64,000 nucleotides of DNA from Strongylocentrotus droebachiensis (lineage: Eukaryota; Echinodermata; Echinoidea; Camarodonta; Strongylocentrotidae), in the NCBI GenBank assembly GCA_035222895.1, contig JAVYIG010006590.1, forward strand, positions 51,188-115,187, read 5' to 3'. Positions 11,782 to 23,800 of the stretch are shown in pieces; position 1 is the stretch's first letter, and each line of letters begins with the position of its first letter. The position numbers were made by a program, and so were the translations under genes. Below the pieces are notes generated by a model that saw nothing but the letters and a program-made list of their open reading frames with translations, had not been told where the DNA came from and made no database searches.

Positions 11782-12370
11782 TTAATGTAACTTGAGTTTA
11801 TATTTAAATTGATGAATAGAAGAAGGGTGAAGTAAATCAGGATGAAGATTGTTCCAGAAAGATGGACCAGTATACACTATTGTTTTTTGAGAAAATGTAG
11901 TGCGTAAACAGGGGATGTGAAAATCATTCCTTTCCTGGTAGGTATGAATGAATATCCAAGTTCTTAGTGAAAAGAGAAGCAATAGAATCAGGCAATTCAT
12001 TTGTTGTAAGTTGATACATGAAAATACCCAAATTATAGAGAAATATATCAGACACATGTAAAAGGTTATTGTTGAAAAATAAGATGTTTGAATGTGACCG
12101 GAAACCAACATTGTGAATTATTGTCAGGGCTCTTTTTTGAATGACCAATAAACTATGCAGTTGAGTCTTGGAGCAGTTGCCCCAAGCTATAGAATACCGT
12201 AATTCAAATAGAGGAAAATTAAGGTGGAGTATAGATTCAACAGAACATCAAGAGGAAAGAAGTGTTTAAGTCTGTTGATGACGCCAGTATTTCGTGATAA
12301 AAGTTTACATAAATTTCCAACGTGCATTTTCCAATTAAGTTTACAGTTAAGGACTTTTACCTTATTTACA
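11782..12370 (-). pseudogene. Non-LTR retrotransposon reverse transcriptase C-terminal fragment, frameshifted
   Basis: Three minus-strand segments in different frames join into the thumb and C-terminal tail of a LINE ORF2. The first, about 12370-12195, includes NWKMHVGNL, GVINRLKHFFPLDVLL and LYLNYGIL. The second, about 12205-11925, includes SIAWGNCSK, LLVIQKRALTIIHNVGFRSH and LGIFMYQL. The third, about 11945-11782, includes NDFHIPCLRTTFSQKTIVYTG, SFWNNLHP and FKYKLKLH. These are standard features of the region after the RT palm in CR1/L2/Jockey-type elements. Two frameshifts and an in-frame stop at the first junction mean the copy is dead. The palm domain (FADD) and endonuclease are absent. 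Confidence 0.8.
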
Positions 12371-12527
12371 GGTTTTCAGCAAGTTTTAATCAATCGTTGT
12401 GATAAACTAGATAATTTGTATAGCTCCAACGCTTACCCAGCTTTAGTTTGCATCGCCTAACGAAGTTAATGATTCAAATTTGCCTTGAAAATGTGCTTAA
12501 AATCCTTCTTTATACGTACAGTTGACC

Positions 12528-12750
12528 CAGGGGCGTACGCAGGATTTGTTCAAGGGGGGGGGGGGGTTTAAAATCGGGCCCAAAATTTCGCAACGACTCA
12601 GCTTTATTATTTTGCTCCCGAAAAAAAAAAAAAAAAATCCAAAGGGGGGGGGGGGGGTTTTTAGGGGGGGTTTACACACATAAAAATACCAAAGGGGGGG
12701 GTTCAACCCCCAACCCCCCCCCCCCCCCCCCCCCCCTGCGTACGCGCCTG
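12528..12750. mobile_element. hAT-like MITE with 8-bp target duplication
   Basis: The left end CAGGGGCGTACGCAGG and right end CCTGCGTACGCGCCTG are inverted repeats. The flanking octamers AGTTGACC and AGTGGACC match at 7 of 8. The interior is almost entirely homopolymeric runs of G, A and C, so its exact length is probably unreliable in an assembly. The apparent poly-proline ORF at 12497-12706 is an artefact of these runs. Confidence 0.75.
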
Positions 12751-12758
12751 AGTGGACC

Positions 12759-14121
12759 CAATGTCATCGTTTGGCTACTTCTTCTCATATTTAAAGTTTC
12801 AAAATGAACGCATTTAAAGAAAAAGTCCACCCTAATATTAAGTTGGATTTATAGCGGCAGAAAAATTAGAAAAACAGGTCAGTGAACGTACTTTGAGCAA
12901 AAACCGAGTTTAAAGTTATGAATTTGCAATCAATCAAACACAAGTTGGCAACTCAATGGCGTATCTTGCGAGCTCCCCTCCCATTTGCCCTGTACTAAAA
13001 AACTTTTATAGAATATACATTTTCTATCATCCATTCACCTCAAATCTGTATTTATATAAACCCTGTATGAAAAAAATATATTCCGTCAAAAATAACTAAT
13101 AAAGAAAATGAAAGCTTGTGAGAGTTTCTTTAGAGAGCAAATTTGAGAGGAGCTCGCATGGTATAATGTAGGCCTATACTATAATTGGGAAAAATAAAGT
13201 ATTTAAGAAATCAATACAAAAATAAAATACGGGAAATTAGTTACGGATTTAAAAAAATGTTTTCCCTAAGAGAATTTGGGTTAAAAAAAATACTTACAGA
13301 CATGACTTGTAATAAATAGCCTAAACCCAGTTTAAATATATTTTTAAAAGAGCAAATTTATTCGTAACTCGTTATCTGTATATATTATAGGCCTATACAA
13401 ATTGTTCGCCGTCGCTCGAATGTTAAAGTGTTTAACGCTAATCAGTTGTTTCATTTCTATAACACTTTCTTTGTTATTATTATTTTGGATCCATTCTATA
13501 AAGGTAAGTAAAACAGAAGTAATCGTTCTCAGTTAGACAGAACTATAAGCAGTTACATATAGCATACGACTTGCACAAAATAATTCGAGATGAGTGAATC
13601 CGTTTCCCCCTCCCCAAATTTAAAAACTACTCGTTTATATACATCTATAATCAAGCAGATTGAATAATTTCTATTCGTATAACGGTACAAAAAGCATTTT
13701 CTTTTGTGATACAATGGCTTAATTGCCAAGAAGGGGCGGAATCCATCGGGGTTTACCGGGGTGGAATCATGCCATCCGGAAGGTACACCCGTGTGCCGCA
13801 GGATCATAACAACATCTTTATTTAATCTCTTTTTTTTTGGGGGGGGGGGAGGGTTACAGGTTATGCTCAAAATAGTGGAATCAACTCCAAAAGAGTAATT
13901 CAAAATAACTACTTCGCAGAAGATTCTACTAAGATGTTGACAGAACCCACTCCGAAACGTAGTGATTCCTCTATTCTTAGAGAGTGGAATTAAGTCATCA
14001 GCATTTAGCAAGCATGGGATGCCATTTGAAACATATTATAATAATTATGTAAAACATTCTTATTTCTTGAGTCTAAGCCTGCTGCATTACATTTCTGCTC
14101 TACATCGATTCCGCGGTACAG
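12759..14121. other. Intergenic sequence, nothing recognised
   Basis: AT-rich unique-looking sequence with a T9-G11 tract at 13830-13849. The 152-codon minus ORF at 13553-14011 runs through that homopolymer, which encodes its NPPPPPKKK stretch. It has no recognisable motif and I do not treat it as a gene. Confidence 0.5.
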
Positions 14122-15048
14122 TTATTGATGAGGAGCTCTGAATTTCCATCTTCGCTGATTCCACGACATCGCCTCTGCGATCAAGATGCGTGTCATCCCT
14201 TGCGCGTTTCTGGCCTGTCGACCTCGTAGTGGTAGTGGTGATTCGGGAGGTGAGATTGAACCGACCTCGGGATCGCTAAAACCTAGTTGTGTTTCTGGGA
14301 GAGGTGGCAAACAGCGTGCTAGGAATCGGTTAGATGATTCTTTTTCTTTCCGGACAAGTTTGCCGTCAAAATGTCTTGTCATCTTGAAGGGGCTTTGAGT
14401 TTGCTGAGTCAAATCTTTTTGAGCATTAATACATGACTTTGTACTTTGACGACATTTCTCACTTCTCTGTTTTTGTTTTTCACACGACGTTTCACAAAGA
14501 GTCGAGTTGATATCTGAGCTTTCTAGACACTGTGCATGATGTTGTGCTCTCTGGGCTCTATCTCGCCTGGTACCAACATCCTTGACCCTAGATGAATCAA
14601 TTCCAATACTGCAACCCATTGAATTTATGTTCCTTTCTTCTGTATATTGAGTATTGCATTTCTTAGTTCTAATCTTTAGCAAATGGTGACGGGCTTCCCT
14701 TTTATCTTCCCTCAACCTCTCAAAACTTAAACGGTTTCGTTGTTCCAGACTCCTGATTTTAGCTCCCAAACGAACGTTTTCCATCTCATTCAGCCGAAGG
14801 GCTCGCTGATATCGACTAGAATAGAGAGAGGGTTTCTCACGTTGTCGACGTTTATCTCCAACATCATCATTTAAAGTTGCAGATATGAAATATGAGGTGC
14901 ATCCAATTCGGAAACTCATCTCGAGCAAGAACCAAGAACAGTTAACAACAAGAAATGAAATAGTATTAATACACCGGCTGTAGTATAACGTTGAAATGTG
15001 AAATCGATTACTTTTCTTTATGAAGACAGTGTGGGCATCAATGTGCAA
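14122..15048 (-). CDS. Hypothetical basic, coiled-coil protein (single open exon, 308 codons)
   Basis: The frame is open for 308 codons, the longest unexplained one in the window and well above background for this AT-rich DNA. I do not recognise a family. About residues 68-125 are rich in R, E, K and L with heptad-like spacing (ALRLNEMENVRLGAKIRSL and on), which predicts an amphipathic coiled coil. The middle is rich in Cys, Gln, Arg and Ser. The C-terminal part has short proline-rich segments (CLPPLPETQ, SPPESPLPLRG). The first 43 residues have a different composition, with an aromatic and hydrophobic stretch. An internal ATG at 14919 (protein MSFRIGC...) is an equally good start, giving 265 residues, and a possible acceptor (CTACAG) lies upstream of it. 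It could be a complete lineage-specific gene or the last exon of a spliced one. Confidence 0.45.
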   Translation of the reverse strand: MHIDAHTVFIKKSNRFHISTLYYSRCINTISFLVVNCSWFLLEMSFRIGCTSYFISATLNDDVGDKRRQREKPSLYSSRYQRALRLNEMENVRLGAKIRSLEQRNRLSFERLREDKREARHHLLKIRTKKCNTQYTEERNINSMGCSIGIDSSRVKDVGTRRDRAQRAQHHAQCLESSDINSTLCETSCEKQKQRSEKCRQSTKSCINAQKDLTQQTQSPFKMTRHFDGKLVRKEKESSNRFLARCLPPLPETQLGFSDPEVGSISPPESPLPLRGRQARNAQGMTRILIAEAMSWNQRRWKFRAPHQ

Positions 15049-18000
15049 ATTGTCATTACCAACCGCGAATTGAGGTCCATTCCAGCTATAGTGCTCTGAA
15101 TATTTGGAATATTATGGTATTAGATTCGTGCCTTTATTGGTAATTAGATATGAAGAATCCGTCCTGTCATGAACCATGAAATTAAAATTCTTGACACCCA
15201 AGACGGTTGTTTTCACACGTTACTAAACTTGTGAACCATCTTGAGAAATAATGAAAACACATATATTTTGTTATGGTCACTATATAGCAAAAGATTCAGA
15301 ATTCAGAGAAATGTTGGAGCTGATAAATATGGGTAAGGTTTAAAAAGAAAGACAAACGTTTACCGAATGACCATTAATTTTCTAACGTTAAGTTTGCTTA
15401 TAAATTATAATGGAGCTCAAAATTGTACGACGATTTTAGATTTGTTAATGTTGAACGGTAATATTGATCTTCATATTGAGTCGTATATTTCCAAATTTCT
15501 AATCTCACTCATCAGATTGGCCTCATATGTATTGACTATTACCGGTATGTGTTCCTTGAAGGAAAAGGACTAATTACATTATGTTGAGGACCATCTCTTA
15601 CATCGTAGCATTATTCTCTATGTCCCCCCCCCCCTCTATCTCTCTCTCTCTCTCATATAATTTGTCTCACTCTGTCTGTCTCTATCCCTCCCTTTTTCTA
15701 TCTCTCACACGCACTGTCCTCTCTTATTACATCACTCTTATTTTGTAAAATATCAAGTTCATGAACATGTATACATATCTTTCTTTGGGAGAAATATTCT
15801 CTCTCCTATTTTCATGGGTGAAAAATGAGGAAACTTATATGTATAATAAAGAAAAATAGTCTTTGTACAACATTTTAGTATGCAACAAGTTTTAAGTTTA
15901 TTGCACTGTAGTACTGCAACAAACTTTTCCAAATTGTTTAATTCAAACACACAAAAATGTTCCCAAAGAAACCAAGGCAAAATACATCAAATAGAAATTC
16001 CTACTGGTCTTAAAAGACCAAATGTTAACAGGATCACAATTAAAATTGTTGCTCAATTAGCATTATACAGTGAGTTATGTGCCCTGTAGGACATTATTAA
16101 ATGATGATTCATATTTTAGGATAAGTTTTAATATATATTTGTGTTGGGTTACTAAATTATATTGGCAAACAGGCATTGACTATCATAAATACCTAAATAT
16201 ATTCAAATGAATTAATATATATGCATGTTTTAAAAAATTGAGAACCATATCAAAATTACAGATGAAAAAAAAAATGATGTTTCTTCTGTATCTTTTCCTA
16301 TTAATTTTTACCTCACATTTCCCATTATTATCTGTCCTAATCTAGACTATAATTTGTAAAAGATTAGTAAATGTATCCATTCTCAAAAATTATTGGTAGA
16401 GCACCTTTCAAATATTGTTTAAAGACAAAATATACTCATGGACATTTTCCAAAGCAAAAACAGGGGGATAAACATGGCAAAAGGGGGCGTTGAGTGTGCC
16501 AAGTGGGCGTCGCTATTTCAGCTTAAAATCTTAAATACAATGTACAGCAGCAGAAAATAAATCATGAATTATTACACTTATTGCATGTTTCAGAATTCTA
16601 TATGTACAACAAAGTTGTGTCAAAACAGAACAAAGAGACCTTTCATCTCGTTCTTCCTAACTCAAAAAATAAAAAATAATATTACCTCACAGGTGATAAC
16701 AAATGTGCACACACAATGGCAAAAGTGAGTCTTGATGTGCTAGACATGCATAGATATCAGATTCATTGAATGTAAATGTAAGAACAAAAATATAATACAA
16801 ACAATATAAAAGTAACATAAGCATCATTATCAAAAACAAAATACAAAATAGTAGAGTGCAGATATTTGCTCTTTTAAAATGCATAAATATATAGATAATA
16901 CATTGTGTAAATGCAGAAAAATAACTCACTAACGATAACAAAACTCGATCATTTCATGTGTGCATTTGTAAACAGTAAAAATAAATAAAGATGGAATACC
17001 CAAAATGTCCACATTTTGGCAACGTTTTGAATCATACTGTGAGATCCTATAAGAACAAGAATTAACTTCATCAGAGAAATCATATTATCCGTCCGTACAT
17101 AAACTGATCACATTATATCTCCCTTCCACAGATTATATGTTTGACATTTGTCAGATTAGGTAGTTAAATGTCAACAAACCCAATTTTCCATGAGTTTTCC
17201 TTAGGAAATTGCACCAAAGTCATAATTATATAATTCCCCCACTAATATGTCAATTAAATGTAATACCAAAATAACCACAAAACAAAGAAAGAAGAAAATT
17301 CCCAACAAAGTGTTAGATTTCATAGATAGTATGCTTTGCGTAGTAATGCCCATATCACGATAAGATTTTTGTGTAACAATGACTGTATGCACAAAAATAA
17401 AGATAAAAAGTAAATAAGTAGATTACTGAGCTGTATTATATTATTTGGTTTTGGTGGGGAAGATGTCAGATGCAACTCAATATCATAGTCTCACTTAGTT
17501 TATTTGCTGACTAAAGCAAAAATTAAATTAATTATTGAAAGAATAGTATTGTATAAATGTATCAACCTATTTCCACAAATAGCAGCCTCAGTTACACAAC
17601 AAATAACAACATATCTTACTCACAATACACAGCCTTTTGTTTCAGCTTATACACAACATAATGTACAAATTTTTATTTCAGTAAGGAGATATGTGCTCAG
17701 TTCAATCCATTGTTCACTTCATATCTATATACAGAATACACTCACAACCTGTATAATAGCAAAAAGGCAAAAAATAAATTAGCCTCCCAAACAGCATTTT
17801 AAAAAATAAAAAACAAACAATAACTGGTATAATATACCATCAATGAGTAAAGCATAAAGTGGTTTGTAGAAATTATTACTATACCAACTATCAAATATTA
17901 TGAACAAATAATAATAACCATTTGGAATTTTGCTATAAAAAGAGCACTCATGAAAATCATTTATGTCACAACACTTGAAACAAATGCATCACATCAAATG

Positions 18001-18930
18001 TATAATAGTGTTCATTGTGTATAACCTTTCAAAAAATGCATTAAATGGATTGTTAAATGTTATTCATACTTTCAGCATGTCCCATTGCAAGGTTTCAAAA
18101 TGTAAAAAAATAGATGTCCAGCTTACAAGAAATATTAGTGAAGTTTCTGGTTTGCTATAATTATAATCTAATGGTTAATAGCACCAGTCTCAATTTATAG
18201 TATAAAGTGGAACATGTAGTGAATTCTAAAAAAAAAAAATTATCTATGAAAGAGTCACTTTCTTTCCACTTACAAAACTTGCTGACTGAGCATCTTAAGA
18301 GTTCAAAGTCATACATAAAGGTAAAAACCTCTCTTTGGAAAGTGTTAATCAAATCTCTCAAAAAACTACAATATATGGGCAACTAATGGACAACATTTGA
18401 ATTTCATTTTACATTTCAAATAACAAAATTACAAACATTTTATTGTCTAGAGCATTTGAAATGTTGAAGGTGAAATGTAGAAGTATCTAGTTTCATATTA
18501 CAAGGAAAAGTTTGTGTAACATAGAAACAAAGAGTGAGAAAAGGTTTCACTGAATATATCAGATGACAGTTGAGCAGACTACTAAGACAAGCCTTTTCCA
18601 ACAACTGCCAGATGTTTGATATTTGAGTCTCAACCAACTATTTGAGGCAGGAAGGATGTACTCTTCAGTCTTCTGCTGTCCTTTCTCTTTTTTCTATTTA
18701 CTTTCCAAATGCAATTTTCCAGCAAATATTCTTGTAATTCGAAAGGAAACTGAAGAACAGGGGATATCCTGCAAAATTCCAATTATACTTAATGACCCTG
18801 TATATATCTTTTAAAGGTCATGTATTTAAGGAAATATGTGATTTGATTATTAAATGTAATTACAGAGAGAGTTTCAGTTGCCTAAATAACATTATCAGTC
18901 CTTTCCAGGCCAAATTATTGAAAATGAGCT
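15049..18930. other. Gene-poor intergenic tract
   Basis: AT-rich sequence with only short, unconvincing open frames. It contains a C10 run and CT repeats near 15625-15656. It could include downstream untranslated sequence of the START-domain gene (minus strand, stop at 20872), but I see no decisive poly(A) site. Confidence 0.4.
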
Positions 18931-20388
18931 TTAAAGTTGATACTCTAAGACAATCCCAAATACTGAGATAGTTACATAAATAGAAAGCTTTTAACCCCCA
19001 TAATAACACCAAATGGTGTCCACCCAACAAAACAAGTTTAGAATAATGAATTTATTCGAGTAAACTCTACCAAATTTTTTAAGTCTGAAACCCGGAAGTG
19101 CACGTAGAGTCGGGCCTCTATCCGTGACGTCACGAACGGGACTCATGGGCTCAGTGAGAGTGAATGACAGTGATATCCCTACGTAAATGCTATCCTGTCA
19201 GAGCTTAGATTTGTTGTTTTTAAGGAGTATATTTGGTGGATTTTCTGTTTTCATTTGAATGAAGAATAACGAAGCAACATTTTCCAGTCGCTGATTTCTT
19301 TTTATATCCTCATATTCACCTATTTGGTAGAGATTTAAGACGAGTTTACTGCTTAGGAATTAAAGTTAAATCGTGCACGTATGAATAGGCGGATGCATTA
19401 TATTGTCATCAGATAAGGTACAGGAGCAGTTTTGTAAAACAAATAGGTCTAGAACTATGATAGTACTTATCATAGATGTGTGTGACTGCCTCAAAAAAGG
19501 ATACAGTACCAGTTAAACATTTTATGTTGTAAAATATCAAACTTGAACGAGATCATGCAAGCGCGCTTCCTCTATAATATTTTGGCGAGTGATGCGGCTC
19601 TTGCATGAACGTTCGTGAAGCGAGCAGAATCGGGAGGTAAGACCAAGCCGCTGCTCTAGGCGCTGCTTGCTTGTGATGGAACGTACGTGCGCTAGTTATA
19701 TGTTTATCGGCAATTGCAAGAGAATGAAAGCGACGTTGCCAGCTAAGAAAAACAACTAACAAAGACTTGCTCCTGACTACCGGTGTCAGAATTGGTAGAT
19801 GAAGGATCTTCAGGGCCAAGGAAGGCGAAAAACATGGGAAAAAGGAAGAAGAAACCATCGGGAGATCGCTGTAGTGTATGGTAATGAACTGTGCATGGGT
19901 AGACAGCTACTGTTCACTCCGTGCCTGGGCCGATTTCAACACCAAAACAAAAATTATATGGTGAAAATATCGACTACTAGCACATCGTTGGCATGTATAT
20001 GTCATAATTTTTAAAAGGGGAATTGATATTAATACTATGAAGTACTAGGGGAAGGTAAAGAATTGTACATAGAATTATGATTTATTAGACTTTTCAGCCT
20101 TTGAAACAAAAATATGCAGAAAATCGTATCACTCTGCACATGTTTGCTATGGAACATCCGGGTACGTGAATATACTCTTTCCCGGACGTGAGGTCATAAA
20201 TAGTAGACCAGCGCCGTGACTGATTTTCTATGCCAAGAGAGGCGGATATTTTCGACATTTCAATTGAGGATTTCGAGTAGACAGAATTTTTTGTGATATA
20301 CTAAGTAATTGAAAAACCTAAAAATAACATATACTTGCCGTAGGTAACAAATTAAGGGACATTTATTTGCTTAGAGTATCAACTTTAA
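18931..20388. mobile_element. 1.45-kb element with TTAA ends and 15-bp inverted repeats
   Basis: The left end TTAAAGTTGATACTCTAAG (from 18931) and right end CTTAGAGTATCAACTTTAA (to 20388) are perfect complements, each including a terminal TTAA. This fits insertion at TTAA as used by piggyBac and Kolobok elements; the AG after TTAA is closer to Kolobok. The interior has GC-rich blocks (CCGGAAGTGCACG near 19092, TCCGTGACGTCACGAACGGG near 19119) but no intact transposase frame. Confidence 0.6.
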
Positions 20389-20871
20389 CAAGGCAAATAA
20401 CGAGTTTCAGTCATAATAATTGCTTTGAGCAAAACTGCTCTCTAACTTTTTCAACAGATAATTTTCAAAGATAAAAGATCTTTGTTCAGCCATGTTGTCT
20501 GATGAAATATTTACACAACAAAACTACAAAACACGATGGATTACTGTAAAAGCAGTAATTTTTTGCGACAGTTTGGAACACACTTGAAAATTAGCTGGCA
20601 ATTCATTTGCAAGCATGTATCATAAGTAGCCTGTGTAAATTAACGCAAAAACAACAACTCAACAAATGTCTGTTCCCTATCATCTGCAAAATTCCTGTAC
20701 GTGAAAATGTCATCTTATACATTAACTGTACAGGGAAGGTAGGAGATACCCCAATAGTCCGACCGGTATCCCCTTCCTACCATTGTAGGATGGTACGTCT
20801 GAAGAAAGTGGTGAAGAGACCTTGTTGGAAGGAATGAGGAGGAGGAGGAGGATAGAGGCATGACGAAGTGT

Positions 20872-23800
20872 TCAAGGCAGCTGTGCCTCCATAAAGAGGC
20901 GAAGATAAGCGATGCTGAGTGGCACTCTCACTGATAGGAACTGACTGAAGGCTGCTGGCGCATCTTTACCACACAAGGCAACCTAGTGGACAATGGAGAA
21001 GAGAGATCCAATTATCATAGAGATGACACACAGGAAAAATGACGATATGAGGACTATCCAAAGTTCAAATTTATTTCAAAATTGTAACACAACTCATCCC
21101 GAGGTGAACAGAAAACCTGTACAAAATTTACTTAAAAGTAAAGAAGTGTAATACTTGTCTACTAATACATGCTGAACACAAATTTTATGGATTAAGAAAT
21201 CATTCAAATTTTGTGATTAAATGGAGGTCTAATCAAGCCTCGTTTTAGAGTGTCTCTGGCACATCTAGTGTTGAAGACGGTCATATAAGATACCAACTTT
21301 ACAAAGAGTAGTACATGATATATTTTCTTTTTAAACCAAACACCCCCATAATTCAACACACTGTAAAAAAAAAGATTCATCTGCTGTGTGTGAATTCTGC
21401 ATAATGACATTTTAGCATGTTTGAAAGGACAAATGGGATTTTTTTTTTCAATTGAAATGATGACTATCTAGCTGCTTTTTACCTTTAAAGTATGCTTCAC
21501 ATCATAGAATGTGAAACTGGTTTTAATCATCTTCAATTGTTTTGTAAAGGAAATGTAAACTTTGTGTTTGTTTCCTTTAAAAATAGTCTTCCCTTGTTTT
21601 TCAAAGCACCTAATACCTTCAAAAGTGACTGGAAACAAATGTTGGAAGAGGGGTAATGTCCCACCAAAGCTACAGTAAACCACTGTATGAAGTAGTTGCT
21701 TACTTGAGTAATGTAGGTGACCATGGAGTACTGGTTTCCTACAGGTTCAATGACCCATCCACTAGGTAGCATATGAGCTCTGACCAATGACCCTTCCTCT
21801 GGACAGTCTTTCCACTCGATGGATCGGCAGGCCACTATGTGACGCTCACCCTACAATGGGATCATCAAAGAACAGCAATAATAATAATCTTCATCATCAT
21901 GTATCTGGTTGTTTTACAGTGAGCAATGCACTATAGTATGTTTCAGGGTATGCCAGGCAATATGTCAATAACTTGTTTGGGGTTATCCATTCATAAGGTA
22001 TCTATCTTAAGGATGGGAATGATGAATAGCGAGAATGACACAATCAAGGGTGATAAATCTGACAATCACCATAAATGGGCGTTCCTGATTGAGAGATTTG
22101 CACAAGAGTAGGAGAGTAGGATGTTGAAATCCATTCTCCATTTCTCTGCCACACAAGCAAAAAATGGAGTTCAGTTCAAAGATGTTATGTATCATTACAA
22201 TTTGGAACAGAGCCATTTAGTGTTCTCCAACCCCAACCCCCTTACAATGTATGAAAGATTATACCGTTTACCATTTTTTTTTTTTTTATCAGAAAAAGTA
22301 AATCATAAGACTAACTTTAGAGTGTCAAAAAAAGAGAAGAATAATATATACCCAGCACCCATATCTAAACACTCACAAACATAATTGAATTCTACTTCAC
22401 TGAGTATACTTGTATACATGTATTTTAAAAATTTCATAACAATCACAAGACTTACCACTGTTTTACAGACTTGTAGCACACAGAAATCTCTTGACTCTTT
22501 CTTCAAGAGTTGAGGCACTTCATGGACCATGTGATCTATTCAATGTAAAGGAAACACGGAGTAACGATAAAAAGATCTGTTACATATAAAGCATAATTGA
22601 ACACACATTGTGCTGTAACAGTTTGTACATGAAATAAATATTAAATGCAAAAATTCATTGATTAGTGTTTGCCTAATTCCTACCTCATACATGAACTGTG
22701 TAAACAATGAAAGATTTAAATGCAATCATACATTAAATGTTCTATTTGTTCAATGTTATAACACAGGGATTGGCAAGGTTATATTGAAACTCAGACATGA
22801 TCTTTCAGTTAACTGTTTCTTTGAAAGACACTGCAATTCTGACTTTAAAAAATAAAATAATTGTAGCTGATTCATTTCAATGCATTACAAAAACTGTTAA
22901 AGTCGTATCAGGAAGTTTATGTAAAGAACACTAAGAACATGAATCTTTGTAGCCAATTCATTTCAATGCATCGCAAAAAATGATTAAAATGATATCAGGA
23001 AGTTTTATGTAAAAAAACACTAAAAGGAAGTATTGGAGCTTGTCACATTTGGCCTGTACAGATATATTTTAGTAAATTATATTTTTTCCTATTATGCACT
23101 ATCGGTCTGCAATAAACAGGATTCTCACATCAATTTATGAAAGGCTGAACTCTCAAGATCTCTACAGTTCCAAAAACATTGAATATTTCCCAGTCTTTTA
23201 AAATGTTATAAAGTGAACAATAAAACTACAGATATCTAAATATCAAATATACTTACAGACACACAAATCTTCTGAGAAGGTTTTCACAATGTTCATTTTC
23301 TGAAAGTAAAAGCAGTAAATTAAATTAAATGGTTTTGAATTTTTTTTTTTTTTAAATGTCATCCTTTTGAAGCATTGAGTTACCTTACATTTTCTGGAAA
23401 CATGTAATATGTATAAACATAAAACAGCGCTACATCACATTCTTACCTAACCCTTTCCTCTATTCTTTCCTTCTCTTCTCTACTCTACTATACTATTTTC
23501 TTCTTTATCTCTCTCTCTCTCTCTCTCTCTCTTTCCCTTTCCCCCATCTCCCTCATATACTACATAAATTCATACAATGTTATATCTACCTTTAACATTG
23601 TATCATAAGTGAACCTCGTCCGTGGATTTTTAATGGCTTTGAAGACAGTGGCAGGAGATGCTTTGATGATCCCCTTTCCAAGGTAACTAAATTCAACATG
23701 AAACGAAATGAACATGGATAAAATGAAGGAAAAATGTGTTTGATACTAGTCCTAAATCCATAATCAATGATAGGATAATGGTTTCATTGGTTTGGGGTCA

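Noticed and set aside
13553-14011. 152-codon minus ORF
   Set aside because: Passes through a T/G homopolymer tract giving NPPPPPKKK, with no motif and no conserved composition.
19553-20014. Overlapping 101-codon minus and 71-codon plus ORFs inside the TTAA element
   Set aside because: No transposase or other motif could be identified. The plus frame has a Lys/Arg-rich start that loosely recalls zinc-binding THAP-type proteins, but a stop follows and the cysteines do not fit.
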